From the NCBI GenBank assembly GCA_001798105.1, contig MGRI01000105.1, positions 7,594 to 15,248 of the forward strand: a DNA stretch of 7,655 bases. Direction: 5' to 3'. This document shows, piece after piece, positions 1 through 5,645 of the stretch. The stretch is from Deltaproteobacteria bacterium RIFCSPHIGHO2_02_FULL_40_11. GTDB taxonomy: Bacteria > Bdellovibrionota > JACOXK01 > 2-02-FULL-40-11. The position numbers and the translations under genes were made by a program. Each line of letters opens with the position of its first letter. Positions within the stretch are counted from its first letter, which is position 1. The notes beneath the pieces are model-generated. The model worked only from the letters and a program-made list of their open reading frames with translations. It searched no databases and was not told where the DNA came from.

Positions 1-290
1 CCAATTAATTTTTGTCTTTCCGGAGTAAGTTTAAAAGAACTTCTTTCAGAAACATCTTGGGTGGAAGGTGGAGCTGTCTCTTCTTCTACTTTTTCAAGAT
101 TCATCCCACAAATGGGACACTGTCCTGGTTTTTCAGATGTAATATGCGGATGCATCGGACAAAAATAAAGCGCTTGTTTTTTTTCCTGAGCCGTATGATC
201 GTGCCCTTTATGTTTTAAGGCGTTTATCCCAACCACAAGACCGCCTCCCATCACAACCAAAATTAAAAAATAAATGAGTTTCTTTCTCAT
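1..290 (-). CDS. cusB: CusB-type RND efflux periplasmic adaptor (membrane fusion protein), N-terminal part, cut by window edge
   Basis: Reading the minus strand from ATG at 290 gives 96 codons that stay open to the window edge, so the C-terminal bulk is missing. Residues 1-25 form a basic start plus hydrophobic anchor or signal (MRKKLIYFLILVVMGGGLVV). A His-containing linker follows (KHKGHDH). Next is a complete heavy-metal-binding domain with YFCPMHPHI at 42-50 and PGQCPICGMNL at 55-65; Cys44, Met46, His47, Cys58, Cys61 and Met63 are the candidate ligands. This short domain typically precedes the adaptor body in CusB/CzcB-like proteins of tripartite metal pumps, linking the inner-membrane RND pump to the outer-membrane channel. 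The SD GGGAGG lies at 302-297, six bases before ATG. The start overlaps the stop of the upstream channel gene as ATGA, indicating translational coupling. An RND pump gene (cusA-like) is expected beyond the left edge. Metal specificity (Cu, Ag or other) is inferred from the CsoR gene in the same operon. Confidence 0.9.
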   Translation of the reverse strand, partial: MRKKLIYFLILVVMGGGLVVGINALKHKGHDHTAQEKKQALYFCPMHPHITSEKPGQCPICGMNLEKVEEETAPPSTQDVSERSSFKLTPERQKLI

Positions 291-1582
291 AGGTCCCCTC
301 CCACAAACACTTGAAGCTCTGCAATTTTTGTTTCATATTTTACAAGATTTTTATAGTAGTCGTATTCTGTTTGAAAACGCGTATGGATTAAATTTAAAAG
401 ACTTAAATAATCCAACTGTCCTGTTAAATAAGAAGCTCTCCCACTCGAAACAGATTGTTTGGCAAGCGGTAGCAACCCATTTTTGTAAAGATCGATGGAT
501 TTTGAAGCTTGAACCAATGCCGCATACTCACTTCTTACATTTTTCATAAGTTGATTCCTTGCAGCTTCAACCTGTGCTGTAGCCTGCGCATGCTTTGCCC
601 TCGAGCTTTTAACTTCTTCCCTTTGCTTATTGATAAACCAAAGCGGAACGGTCATGCCCACCTGTGCAGACACAAAATCTGTGCCAGGATCACTGGGCGC
701 GCCGTAGCGAAATGTATAGGCTCCCATCACAGCAAAGTCTGGGAAATAACCTAATTTTGAAACTGTTAATTGACTCGAGGTGGATTTTTGAACGGCATCT
801 TTTGCTTTTAAACCAAAATTATGGGTCATGGCTTTTTGGAGCAAAAGATTGGCCGTTATTTTTTTAAAATCGAAGGGTGTAGATTGAAACGCTTCGGGTC
901 TCCCTTTCAGTTCGGATTTTTCTCGTCCCAGTCTATCTTCAAGCATTGCAATCTGCGTTTCAATTTCCTGTTCACTTTTTAAAAGCGCTTCTGTCAGCTT
1001 TGCGCCTTCAATTTGAAAATTTAAAAGTTCTGCCTGTGACACTTTTCCAACCGTATAGCGGCTTCGAACCACTTCAATTAAATTTCGAATCACTTTTTTT
1101 TGTTCGGTTAAAATATCGTTGTTTTTATAGGCCAAAAAAAGTTCATAATAGGCGGTTTTCACATCTTTAATCACATTTAAGCGGGTATCTTGATACATAT
1201 GATCTTTGGCGGCATACAAAGACCGCGTGGCACTTCTTTTTTTGGTCAATTTCCCGGGGAATGGAATCTTTTGAGAAACACTCAACTCATCACCTGTCAT
1301 CCCAAAACGATGTCGGCTTAAATTATCGACCGGATAATCTTTCCATTTAAAGGCAACCATCGGATCCTCGTAAGACCCAGAGGGGCCAATTTGGGCTTTC
1401 ATACTCTGAGCATCAAACTCAGCTGCTTTTTTATTTGGGTTTTTTTGCATGGCCTCTTCTAAAAGATCTTTTAAATTAAAAGTTTCATCTTTTGAGGCAG
1501 CATGTGTAAAAGACCAGGGCATGCCCCATCCCACAAGCATCAGGCCTACAAAAACATATTTTTTTAAATTTAAAAACTTCAT
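287..1582 (-). CDS. cusC: CusC/CzcC-like TolC-family outer-membrane efflux channel
   Basis: This 431-residue protein is a normal length for the outer-membrane factor of a tripartite efflux pump. It has a signal peptide (about residues 1-29, ending FTHAAS) and no lipobox cysteine, unlike E. coli CusC, so it is probably not lipidated. The two-repeat architecture is visible. In the first half, SQKIPFPGKL at 103-112 is the strand motif typical of metal-efflux channels, followed by long helices and YTVGKVSQAELLNFQIE around 176-192. In the second half, VGMTVPLWFINKQREEV at 309-325 is the equivalent strand, followed by helix and YLTGQLDYLSLLN around 385-397. The SD AAAGGAG (1595-1589) sits six bases before ATG. 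The stop overlaps the adaptor start by four bases. It should form the trimeric exit duct for metal carried by the adaptor and the presumed pump to the left. The 76-base gap upstream contains only A/T-rich sequence. Confidence 0.9.
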   Translation of the reverse strand: MKFLNLKKYVFVGLMLVGWGMPWSFTHAASKDETFNLKDLLEEAMQKNPNKKAAEFDAQSMKAQIGPSGSYEDPMVAFKWKDYPVDNLSRHRFGMTGDELSVSQKIPFPGKLTKKRSATRSLYAAKDHMYQDTRLNVIKDVKTAYYELFLAYKNNDILTEQKKVIRNLIEVVRSRYTVGKVSQAELLNFQIEGAKLTEALLKSEQEIETQIAMLEDRLGREKSELKGRPEAFQSTPFDFKKITANLLLQKAMTHNFGLKAKDAVQKSTSSQLTVSKLGYFPDFAVMGAYTFRYGAPSDPGTDFVSAQVGMTVPLWFINKQREEVKSSRAKHAQATAQVEAARNQLMKNVRSEYAALVQASKSIDLYKNGLLPLAKQSVSSGRASYLTGQLDYLSLLNLIHTRFQTEYDYYKNLVKYETKIAELQVFVGGDL

Positions 1583-1658
1583 ATAAAACTCCTTTAAACA
1601 AAATAAAGAAACTCTTTTTTTTCAAAAAAAGAAAGAAATAAATTTTATAGAAAGGAGC

Positions 1659-2036
1659 TTAAATGAGGAATTGTTGGTGGCGGACATATAAAGGCGTAGC
1701 CACCCCTGGCGGATCGATATTTGAAAGAGAAAGATTAAAATTGGATGAGAACTGTACCCCTTGAAACGCTGGTTGTGTCGTAATCAAAACCTGAGCCAGT
1801 TCTATTTGAAAGGATTTTGAAAGCAAAGGCGCGTCTTTTTTAAGGTCTTGCGCTTGAATCATTGGACAACTTGCAACGCCACATGTATAGGCTAAAGACG
1901 TAAAAGACACCTCTTTTTGTGTTGTACAACACGCGTGATTTCCACCACACCCAGCCCCAAAGGCAGAAAAAATACCTGCCATCCAAACGACAAGAAATAC
2001 ACTGGAAATCAAATGTTTCATACGGTTCATCTTCAT
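1659..2036 (-). CDS. Small exported cysteine-rich protein of metal-efflux operon, function unknown
   Basis: I do not recognise a named family. The 125-residue product has a basic N-terminus and hydrophobic segment (about residues 8-28) that should send it across the inner membrane. Cysteines are C30, C36, C37, C52 and C57, arranged as C-G-G-N-H-A-C-C and, later, C-G-V-A-S-C-P-M, with His34, Met59 and His120 also available. Cleavage just before C30 (AFGAG|C) is conceivable, but the -3 residue is not a good lipobox. The rest is polar and ends DPPGVATPLYVRHQQFLI. From memory, short exported proteins next to czcC/cusC genes often end in a similar PP-x-LY-rich tail, but I cannot verify this. A periplasmic metal-binding or sensing role, analogous in position to CusF, is inference from the Cys content and location. 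Start 2036 is preferred over the Met codons at 2030 and 2021 because AAAGGG (2053-2048) is 11 bases away, already long. It is separated from the DUF2231 gene by 58 bases. Confidence 0.75.
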   Translation of the reverse strand: MKMNRMKHLISSVFLVVWMAGIFSAFGAGCGGNHACCTTQKEVSFTSLAYTCGVASCPMIQAQDLKKDAPLLSKSFQIELAQVLITTQPAFQGVQFSSNFNLSLSNIDPPGVATPLYVRHQQFLI

Positions 2037-2094
2037 ATCGGAAAATACCCTTTAAAACTTAAATACACAATCATTTAAATTGTACCATACGTTT

Positions 2095-2502
2095 TTAAAA
2101 GCGCAAATTTACCCCCATGCCATATTCAAAAACAAGATGCCCGCCAAAATAACCGGTCACCATAAGTAACCCACAGCCTACCAACCAAAACCCCAAAAAA
2201 GCCTTTGGATAAAAATCTTTAAAACGAAACTTCCAAATAGATAACCCCAAAAAGAAAATACCTGTGGCAATCCCCAAACGTTTATGATTGTAAAGTTCTT
2301 CCCAGGCAGCAGGCACATGGGGTGCTGTTTGTTCTGCCAAAAGCCCCAATCCAATGGCAAACATTGCAGCAACTGTTCCCACATATAAAAGACAGTTCGA
2401 AGAGGATTTCTGTGCTACCGCCATGAAAAACCCTGTCAAAAGCAATGCAATGGGAAAATGCACCACAATAGGATGGAGATGATAAAGCTTTAAATGCAGC
2501 AT
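2095..2502 (-). CDS. DUF2231-family integral membrane protein
   Basis: This 135-residue inner-membrane protein has about four membrane segments (roughly 13-30, 37-56, 76-92 and 100-118). The family signature is clear: an N-terminal HPIVVHFPIALL (His10, His15), a central cytosolic or loop HKRLG (His73), and the C-terminal GYFGGHLVFEYGMGV (His122). The regularly placed conserved histidines suggest haem or metal coordination, but the family has no firmly established biochemical role that I can cite, so this is inference. The gene begins three bases after the stop of the upstream OB-like gene and has only a weak SD (GAGAAA), so it is probably translated by coupling. Its place between csoR and the efflux channel suggests a role in periplasmic metal or redox handling alongside the exported Cys/His protein encoded just before it. 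Confidence 0.85.
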   Translation of the reverse strand: MLHLKLYHLHPIVVHFPIALLLTGFFMAVAQKSSSNCLLYVGTVAAMFAIGLGLLAEQTAPHVPAAWEELYNHKRLGIATGIFFLGLSIWKFRFKDFYPKAFLGFWLVGCGLLMVTGYFGGHLVFEYGMGVNLRF

Positions 2503-2505
2503 AAA

Positions 2506-2871
2506 TTAAAGTTTCTCGACCGCTTCCGCTTCGATGCTTTGAACGCCACCTTTGATGTACACGGGACCTGTAATTTTTACTTTTTCAGCTCCCCATTTTT
2601 TAAGTTTCTGATACGCTTCTTTTTTGTGGTGATTTTCAATCACCAGGTACACTTTTTCATCTGCGGTTAAAAGTCCAACAGCAGCCCCGTCATTGATACA
2701 TTTTTGCGCACAGCTTTTATGTTTTTGGCCTTTCCCATTATGCGCCATAAAACACACCATGTCTAAAATTTCGCCTTCAACAACCTGTTGTTTTTGGGCA
2801 AATCCAATATTTGAAATAAAAATAATACCCACAACCAAGTTTAAAATTATTTTTTTCATACTTTTTTTCAT
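2506..2871 (-). CDS. Small exported Cys/His protein with OB-like pattern, unknown function
   Basis: This 121-residue protein has a signal peptide (residues 1-25, cleavage likely after SNIGFA). The mature part opens with GEILDMVCFM, followed by H44 and then HKSCAQKCI (His51, Cys54, Cys58), giving a cluster of C40, H44, H51, C54 and C58. It continues DGAAVGLLT, a strand VYLVIEN, and finishes VKITGPVYIKGGVQSIEAEAV, which looks like the last strands of an OB-type barrel. I recognise this pattern (G-x-I-x-D-x-x-C, H-x-x-C-A-x-x-C, G-x-x-V-G-L-L, V-x-I-x-G) from uncharacterised exported bacterial proteins, but I know no established function. A periplasmic Cu-binding or thiol-redox role is inferred from the ligands and from its position directly after csoR. 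The SD AAGGGAGGTG (2888-2879) is the strongest in the window, seven bases from ATG 2871, which favours this start over Met5. It begins 18 bases after the csoR stop. Confidence 0.8.
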   Translation of the reverse strand: MKKSMKKIILNLVVGIIFISNIGFAQKQQVVEGEILDMVCFMAHNGKGQKHKSCAQKCINDGAAVGLLTADEKVYLVIENHHKKEAYQKLKKWGAEKVKITGPVYIKGGVQSIEAEAVEKL

Positions 2872-2889
2872 ACCAAGACACCTCCCTTT

Positions 2890-3213
2890 TTAGTTTCGGC
2901 ACACCAATGCCGTTAATTCTTCGATCTTTTGATCGATTTCTTTTTTATTCTTCGATGTTAAGGCTTGTTGCACACACCCTCGAATATGCTTATCTAAAAT
3001 TGTTTTTTCCGTTGCTAAAAGTGCACTTCCCACAGCTCGAAACTGCACCAAAATATCCACACAATATCTCCCATCTTCTATCATTTTCAGAATGCCTTCA
3101 ATTTGCCCTTTAATTTTTTTAAGCCTTACCAACTCTGAAGTGTGATTGGGATAAGGGATATTTACAATTTTTTGAGGTGCCACGGAACAACATAAATCAC
3201 TGTTTTTTTGCAT
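2890..3213 (-). CDS. csoR: CsoR-type Cu(I)-sensing transcriptional repressor
   Basis: This 107-residue CsoR/RcnR/FrmR-family helical repressor has the conserved LVRLKKIKGQIEGILKMIEDG at 28-48, the DNA-contacting first helix (Arg30 and nearby Lys). The copper ligands are present with canonical spacing: Cys51 in RYCVD, His76 in DKHIRGC, and Cys80. The 25- and 4-residue intervals are identical to Cys36-His61-Cys65 of the M. tuberculosis protein. Tyr50 and Glu98/99 fit the second-shell positions. The residue at the RcnR His3 position is Ile19, arguing against a Ni/Co sensor. Unusual are an N-terminal extension of about 16 residues with a Cys pair (C8, C9) and a Cys near the C-terminus (C105). The SD AGGAG (3225-3221) is seven bases before ATG 3213. 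It is first in the leftward operon, directly behind its presumed operator at 3265-3281, so it probably represses itself. Cu(I) binding should release DNA and derepress both flanking operons. Confidence 0.93.
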   Translation of the reverse strand: MQKNSDLCCSVAPQKIVNIPYPNHTSELVRLKKIKGQIEGILKMIEDGRYCVDILVQFRAVGSALLATEKTILDKHIRGCVQQALTSKNKKEIDQKIEELTALVCRN

Positions 3214-3255
3214 TCTTTTTCTCCTGACTTAAATCAGCTTTTCAATTTTCTTCTC

Positions 3256-3284
3256 TTGACAGATATACCCCATGGGGGTATGTG
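3256..3284 (+). promoter_or_regulatory. Rightward promoter for the lipoprotein/TolC-like/dehydrogenase operon
   Basis: On the plus strand, -35 TTGACA (3256-3261) is followed by 17 bases and then -10 TATGTG (3279-3284). The expected start is near 3291, leaving a leader of about 20 bases. It uses the same operator as its mirror-image partner, and each -35 box abuts or overlaps the -10 box of the other promoter. The -10 is imperfect, so strength is uncertain, but no other promoter space exists before 3312. Confidence 0.7.
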
Positions 3285-3288
3285 TCAA
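3260..3288 (-). promoter_or_regulatory. Leftward promoter for csoR and the efflux operon
   Basis: On the minus strand, -35 TTGACA (3288-3283) is followed by 17 bases and then -10 TATCTG (3265-3260). The expected transcript starts near 3253, giving a leader of about 40 bases before csoR ATG. The -35 is consensus; the -10 matches mainly in its first three bases. The operator fills the spacer. Confidence 0.75.
3265..3281. promoter_or_regulatory. CsoR-type operator, perfect inverted repeat
   Basis: ATACCCC (3265-3271), spacer ATG (3272-3274) and GGGGTAT (3275-3281) form a perfect 7-bp inverted repeat of the TACCC...GGGTA class bound by copper-sensing CsoR proteins. It occupies the 17-bp spacers of both divergent promoters. 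A CsoR tetramer bound here should block RNA polymerase in either direction until Cu(I) binds. Assignment rests on match to the known operator type and adjacency to csoR. Confidence 0.9.
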
Positions 3289-3302
3289 GAAAAAACAATC
3301 TC

Positions 3303-3307
3303 GGAGG
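3303..3307 (+). promoter_or_regulatory. Ribosome binding site deciding the lipoprotein start
   Basis: GGAGG lies four bases ahead of ATG 3312. It places translation start after the promoter and produces an intact lipoprotein signal, whereas the in-frame GTG at 3282 has no SD and overlaps the -10 box. Confidence 0.75.
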
Positions 3308-3311
3308 ACGA

Positions 3312-4001
3312 ATGAAACATCTTCTTATTTTAAATCTCTTGATTTCAAGTCTTATGTTTACCGCCTGTGGCAATGTAGATGGCCTTACAAATACAGATGA
3401 TGATGAAATCCTAGCTCAGCAAACAGCAAAGGCCCAAGACGCCGCCAATAAAGCAAGCTCCGAAGAAATGGAATCGGATTTGGAACGCAGATATCGCTTC
3501 TATGAAGCCGTAGAAGGGTCTTATGCGGGCATCCTACAAACCCAACAAGGAAAATTTAATATTACGGTAGATTTATATTTATCACACCCCAGGTATCCCA
3601 AAGATCCCCATCGAACAACGCGCACCATGAAAGAAATTGAACACGATTTAAATTCTTTGTCTTTCATCGCTTATGTCAACCAATGGAAAGATGCAGACGC
3701 AAACATTTCTGTTGGATGCATTGCTCAAAACATTGTTCCAGACATGAATACAGGTGAAATTAATATTGCAGCATCTGGGTGTAAAAATGCATATCCCATA
3801 TTTTTATCGGATCCGAAAAACATCACAGAAGCGGGGATTGGAACATTAACACCATCACAAGCCTCCGATGAAAAAACGCAAGCGATTCAGATTTCCCAAG
3901 CCCTTTTAGATGGGAAATTAAATAAAGTTTTACAACTTCGTGGACAAGTGAAATCGACAAACATTCCACAAATTTATGAACTTTTGGTGACGCGTGAATA
4001 A
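3312..4001 (+). CDS. Putative outer/inner-membrane-anchored lipoprotein of unknown function
   Basis: I do not recognise this family. With start ATG 3312 the product has 229 residues. Residues 1-18 are a lipoprotein signal (hydrophobic LLILNLLISSLMFTA) with Cys19 as the lipid-modified residue. Asn21-Val22-Asp23 follow, so residue +2 is Gly20 and there is no Asp retention signal at +2; outer-membrane sorting is likely. Next is a charged, Ala/Glu-rich, probably helical linker (about 30-62). The folded domain contains YEAVEGSYAGIL and FNITVDLYLS, resembling beta-strands, and two Cys in the mature domain (C136, C157) that could form a disulphide. The SD GGAGG (3303-3307) lies four bases before ATG 3312. 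A GTG at 3282 in the same frame would add ten residues, but it lies inside the -10 box and is rejected. It is first in the rightward operon and its end overlaps the TolC-like gene by eight bases, implying joint function. Confidence 0.8.
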   Translation: MKHLLILNLLISSLMFTACGNVDGLTNTDDDEILAQQTAKAQDAANKASSEEMESDLERRYRFYEAVEGSYAGILQTQQGKFNITVDLYLSHPRYPKDPHRTTRTMKEIEHDLNSLSFIAYVNQWKDADANISVGCIAQNIVPDMNTGEINIAASGCKNAYPIFLSDPKNITEAGIGTLTPSQASDEKTQAIQISQALLDGKLNKVLQLRGQVKSTNIPQIYELLVTRE

Positions 4002-5184
4002 GATTGTAAAACTTTTATTTTTAGCTTTTTTCTTATTGTCCAATATCGGGTTTTCAGAGGAACGTGTTATTTCCCTAGAAGAGGTGGCTTCAACCATCGG
4101 CTCCAAAAATTATAAAATCCAAGAAACAGCGCTTGAAGTGTACCAAGCCAAAGAAAGCATTCAGGTTGCCAGAGGAAACCTTTTTCCAAAGCTGAATTTT
4201 TTTAAAATTGCGGCCGTTTCTCTACAACCCATGATGGCATTTGCCATGGTCAATGACATTGCCCCTTTTCTTTTACCAAAAAATTGGATTGAAGTTGAAA
4301 AACAAAAAGTACTTTATTTGACAAGCCAAGAATCCTATCGAGCCCTTTGGGCCAATGAAATCATGATGGCCAAAGCCCTTTATTTCAATATTCTTTTGGA
4401 TTTTTCTATTTTGGATCACATTGAAGTAAATCAAAAACAGTTTCAAGAAATTTTAGAAATCGCAAAGCTGCGTGAAGAATTAGGGGGTCTCAAACCAGGC
4501 TCTGCCAGAGATGTTGAAATTCAAATTTTAGCCCTTAAAGAAGACATTCGCGCACTCACCGTTTTGATCCAGGAAGAATTAACGTTCATGTCCTATCTTC
4601 TGGGATTTCCAAGCAGTGTAGAACCCGTTCTCACCCCTGTTCTCTTAGAAGAGATTGAGACATTTGAACCCTTGGGTTACAGCGATTTTGAGTTTCGTGT
4701 TTTAGATTCCGCCCCTGAACTTCGAGGATTACACCACATGGTTCATGTCGCCGATCTTTTAAAAAAAGAAGTTATCTTTGATTTTTGGGGTGTCGGCACA
4801 CCGGCTTCCATTCGCATTGAAAAATCCAAAAAAGAAGTTTTAAAAATTCAAGCTCAAGCCACCCAAGAACATTTAAAGAGAGAATTAAAAATCTTAATCG
4901 ACCAATATAATTTGAATTTAGAGAATTACCGGGATGCAAAACGCAGATCTGAACTTTCAAAAATTTCTTTGGATCAAAATTTTGAAAGATTGACTTTAGG
5001 AGACGATGTTACGATTCGAGATCTCATTGAATCTTCTAAAAACCATATTCAAGCAGACACCGACTTTTTTAGAATGCAGTATGAATTTTTAAAAAGTGAA
5101 GACCGGCTTTCCAGACTCATTTTTTATGGAGACTATGACAAAAAACCAGCCGTCTTAGACCATCTGGGAGAAACATTAAAATGA
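3994..5184 (+). CDS. Atypical TolC-family outer-membrane protein
   Basis: This 396-residue exported protein has a signal peptide (about residues 1-21, LLSNIGFS|EE). The TolC-like signs are the first helix with the AKESIQVARGNLFPKLNFF segment (52-70), long amphipathic helices at about 100-200 (including LREELGGLKPGSARDVEIQ, the turn-and-helix motif of the family), and a second helical repeat at about 274-375 ending in DRLSRLIFYGDY. It is shorter than classical channels. The second strand region (about 256-275) is very short and the first (about 62-98) is unusually hydrophobic, rich in Phe, Met and Ala. The usual second-half strand motif (V-x-x-x-x-P-L-F) is not obvious. Start is GTG 3994 with only weak SD-like GGTGA close by. 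The 8-nt overlap with the upstream lipoprotein gene suggests coupling, and no later start would preserve the signal peptide. No adaptor or pump is encoded on this side. It could borrow the pump of the leftward operon or serve a non-pump role; both ideas are inference. Confidence 0.75.
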   Translation: MNKIVKLLFLAFFLLSNIGFSEERVISLEEVASTIGSKNYKIQETALEVYQAKESIQVARGNLFPKLNFFKIAAVSLQPMMAFAMVNDIAPFLLPKNWIEVEKQKVLYLTSQESYRALWANEIMMAKALYFNILLDFSILDHIEVNQKQFQEILEIAKLREELGGLKPGSARDVEIQILALKEDIRALTVLIQEELTFMSYLLGFPSSVEPVLTPVLLEEIETFEPLGYSDFEFRVLDSAPELRGLHHMVHVADLLKKEVIFDFWGVGTPASIRIEKSKKEVLKIQAQATQEHLKRELKILIDQYNLNLENYRDAKRRSELSKISLDQNFERLTLGDDVTIRDLIESSKNHIQADTDFFRMQYEFLKSEDRLSRLIFYGDYDKKPAVLDHLGETLK

Positions 5185-5642
5185 AAATTAAACTTTTAAC
5201 TTATTGTGTGTGCATGTTTTTTTTGATCTCCTGCAAAGAGGAAGAAGAAATTCAAAAAAAGTTTCAAAAAATTGAAGGGCTTAAAATCGCACTTCAAGAA
5301 GAAAAAGACCATACCCCCTATGGCCAAACACAACATGAAACCCTTAAAGCTTATTTTTCTGAAATAAATCAAATGGTGCTACAGCTTAAAAACGAAGAAA
5401 AATATGTAAATCCATTAAATAGCTTTATCGAAAAAAATAATCTGGAAGAACTTTGTTCTAAAACGCTCATTTTAAAAGAAACCTGGGAAGATATCATGCA
5501 AAATTGCACACGAAACCGATTCTTTTTGTGCGCGGAAGAAGTGCGAAGTTATCCCGATATTCTTTTAGGTTTCAAAAACCATCTGAATGCTAAAAACCAA
5601 GAAACATTTGACAAAACACCTGCTTGTAAAGATAGTTTATAA
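5181..5642 (+). CDS. Small cysteine-containing lipoprotein of unknown function
   Basis: I do not recognise this family. The 153-residue product starts with a short signal and clear lipobox (MFFLISC, Cys18 lipidated). Residue +2 is Lys19, then Glu20-23, so there is no Asp at +2 and outer-membrane sorting is likely. The mature part is mostly predicted helix with heptad-like charged stretches (about 19-85). It contains four cysteines, C92, C109, C117 and C149, enough for two disulphides, which fits a periplasmic environment. The start overlaps the TolC-like stop as ATGA, and a GGGAG at 5166-5170 ten bases upstream may serve as SD. Two lipoproteins flanking a TolC-family protein suggest accessory subunits that stabilise or gate it at the outer membrane; this is inference from context only. 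Confidence 0.75.
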   Translation: MKIKLLTYCVCMFFLISCKEEEEIQKKFQKIEGLKIALQEEKDHTPYGQTQHETLKAYFSEINQMVLQLKNEEKYVNPLNSFIEKNNLEELCSKTLILKETWEDIMQNCTRNRFFLCAEEVRSYPDILLGFKNHLNAKNQETFDKTPACKDSL

Positions 5643-5645
5643 GCA

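Noticed and set aside
274..549. Plus-strand open frame opposite the channel gene, and similar frames opposite other genes
   Set aside because: They are antisense shadows of well-supported genes, with no SD or family signature.
1605..1640. T-run/A-run inverted repeat between channel and cysteine-rich genes as terminator
   Set aside because: The stem is almost all A:T with a loop too small to fold well, and the genes are likely one operon.
1650..1771. Plus-strand AAAGGAG followed by ATG with a 33-codon reading frame
   Set aside because: It is antisense to the end of the cysteine-rich gene, encodes an unremarkable Trp/Arg-rich peptide, and the SD look is probably chance.
2066..2090. Possible internal minus-strand promoter (TACAAT) and AT hairpin before the cysteine-rich gene
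   Set aside because: The -10 match is good, but no convincing -35 exists, and the stem is AT-only without a U-tract.
3282..3311. In-frame GTG start ten codons before ATG 3312 for the first lipoprotein
   Set aside because: It lies in the -10 box and operator edge, has no SD, and would bury the lipoprotein signal behind a polar extension.
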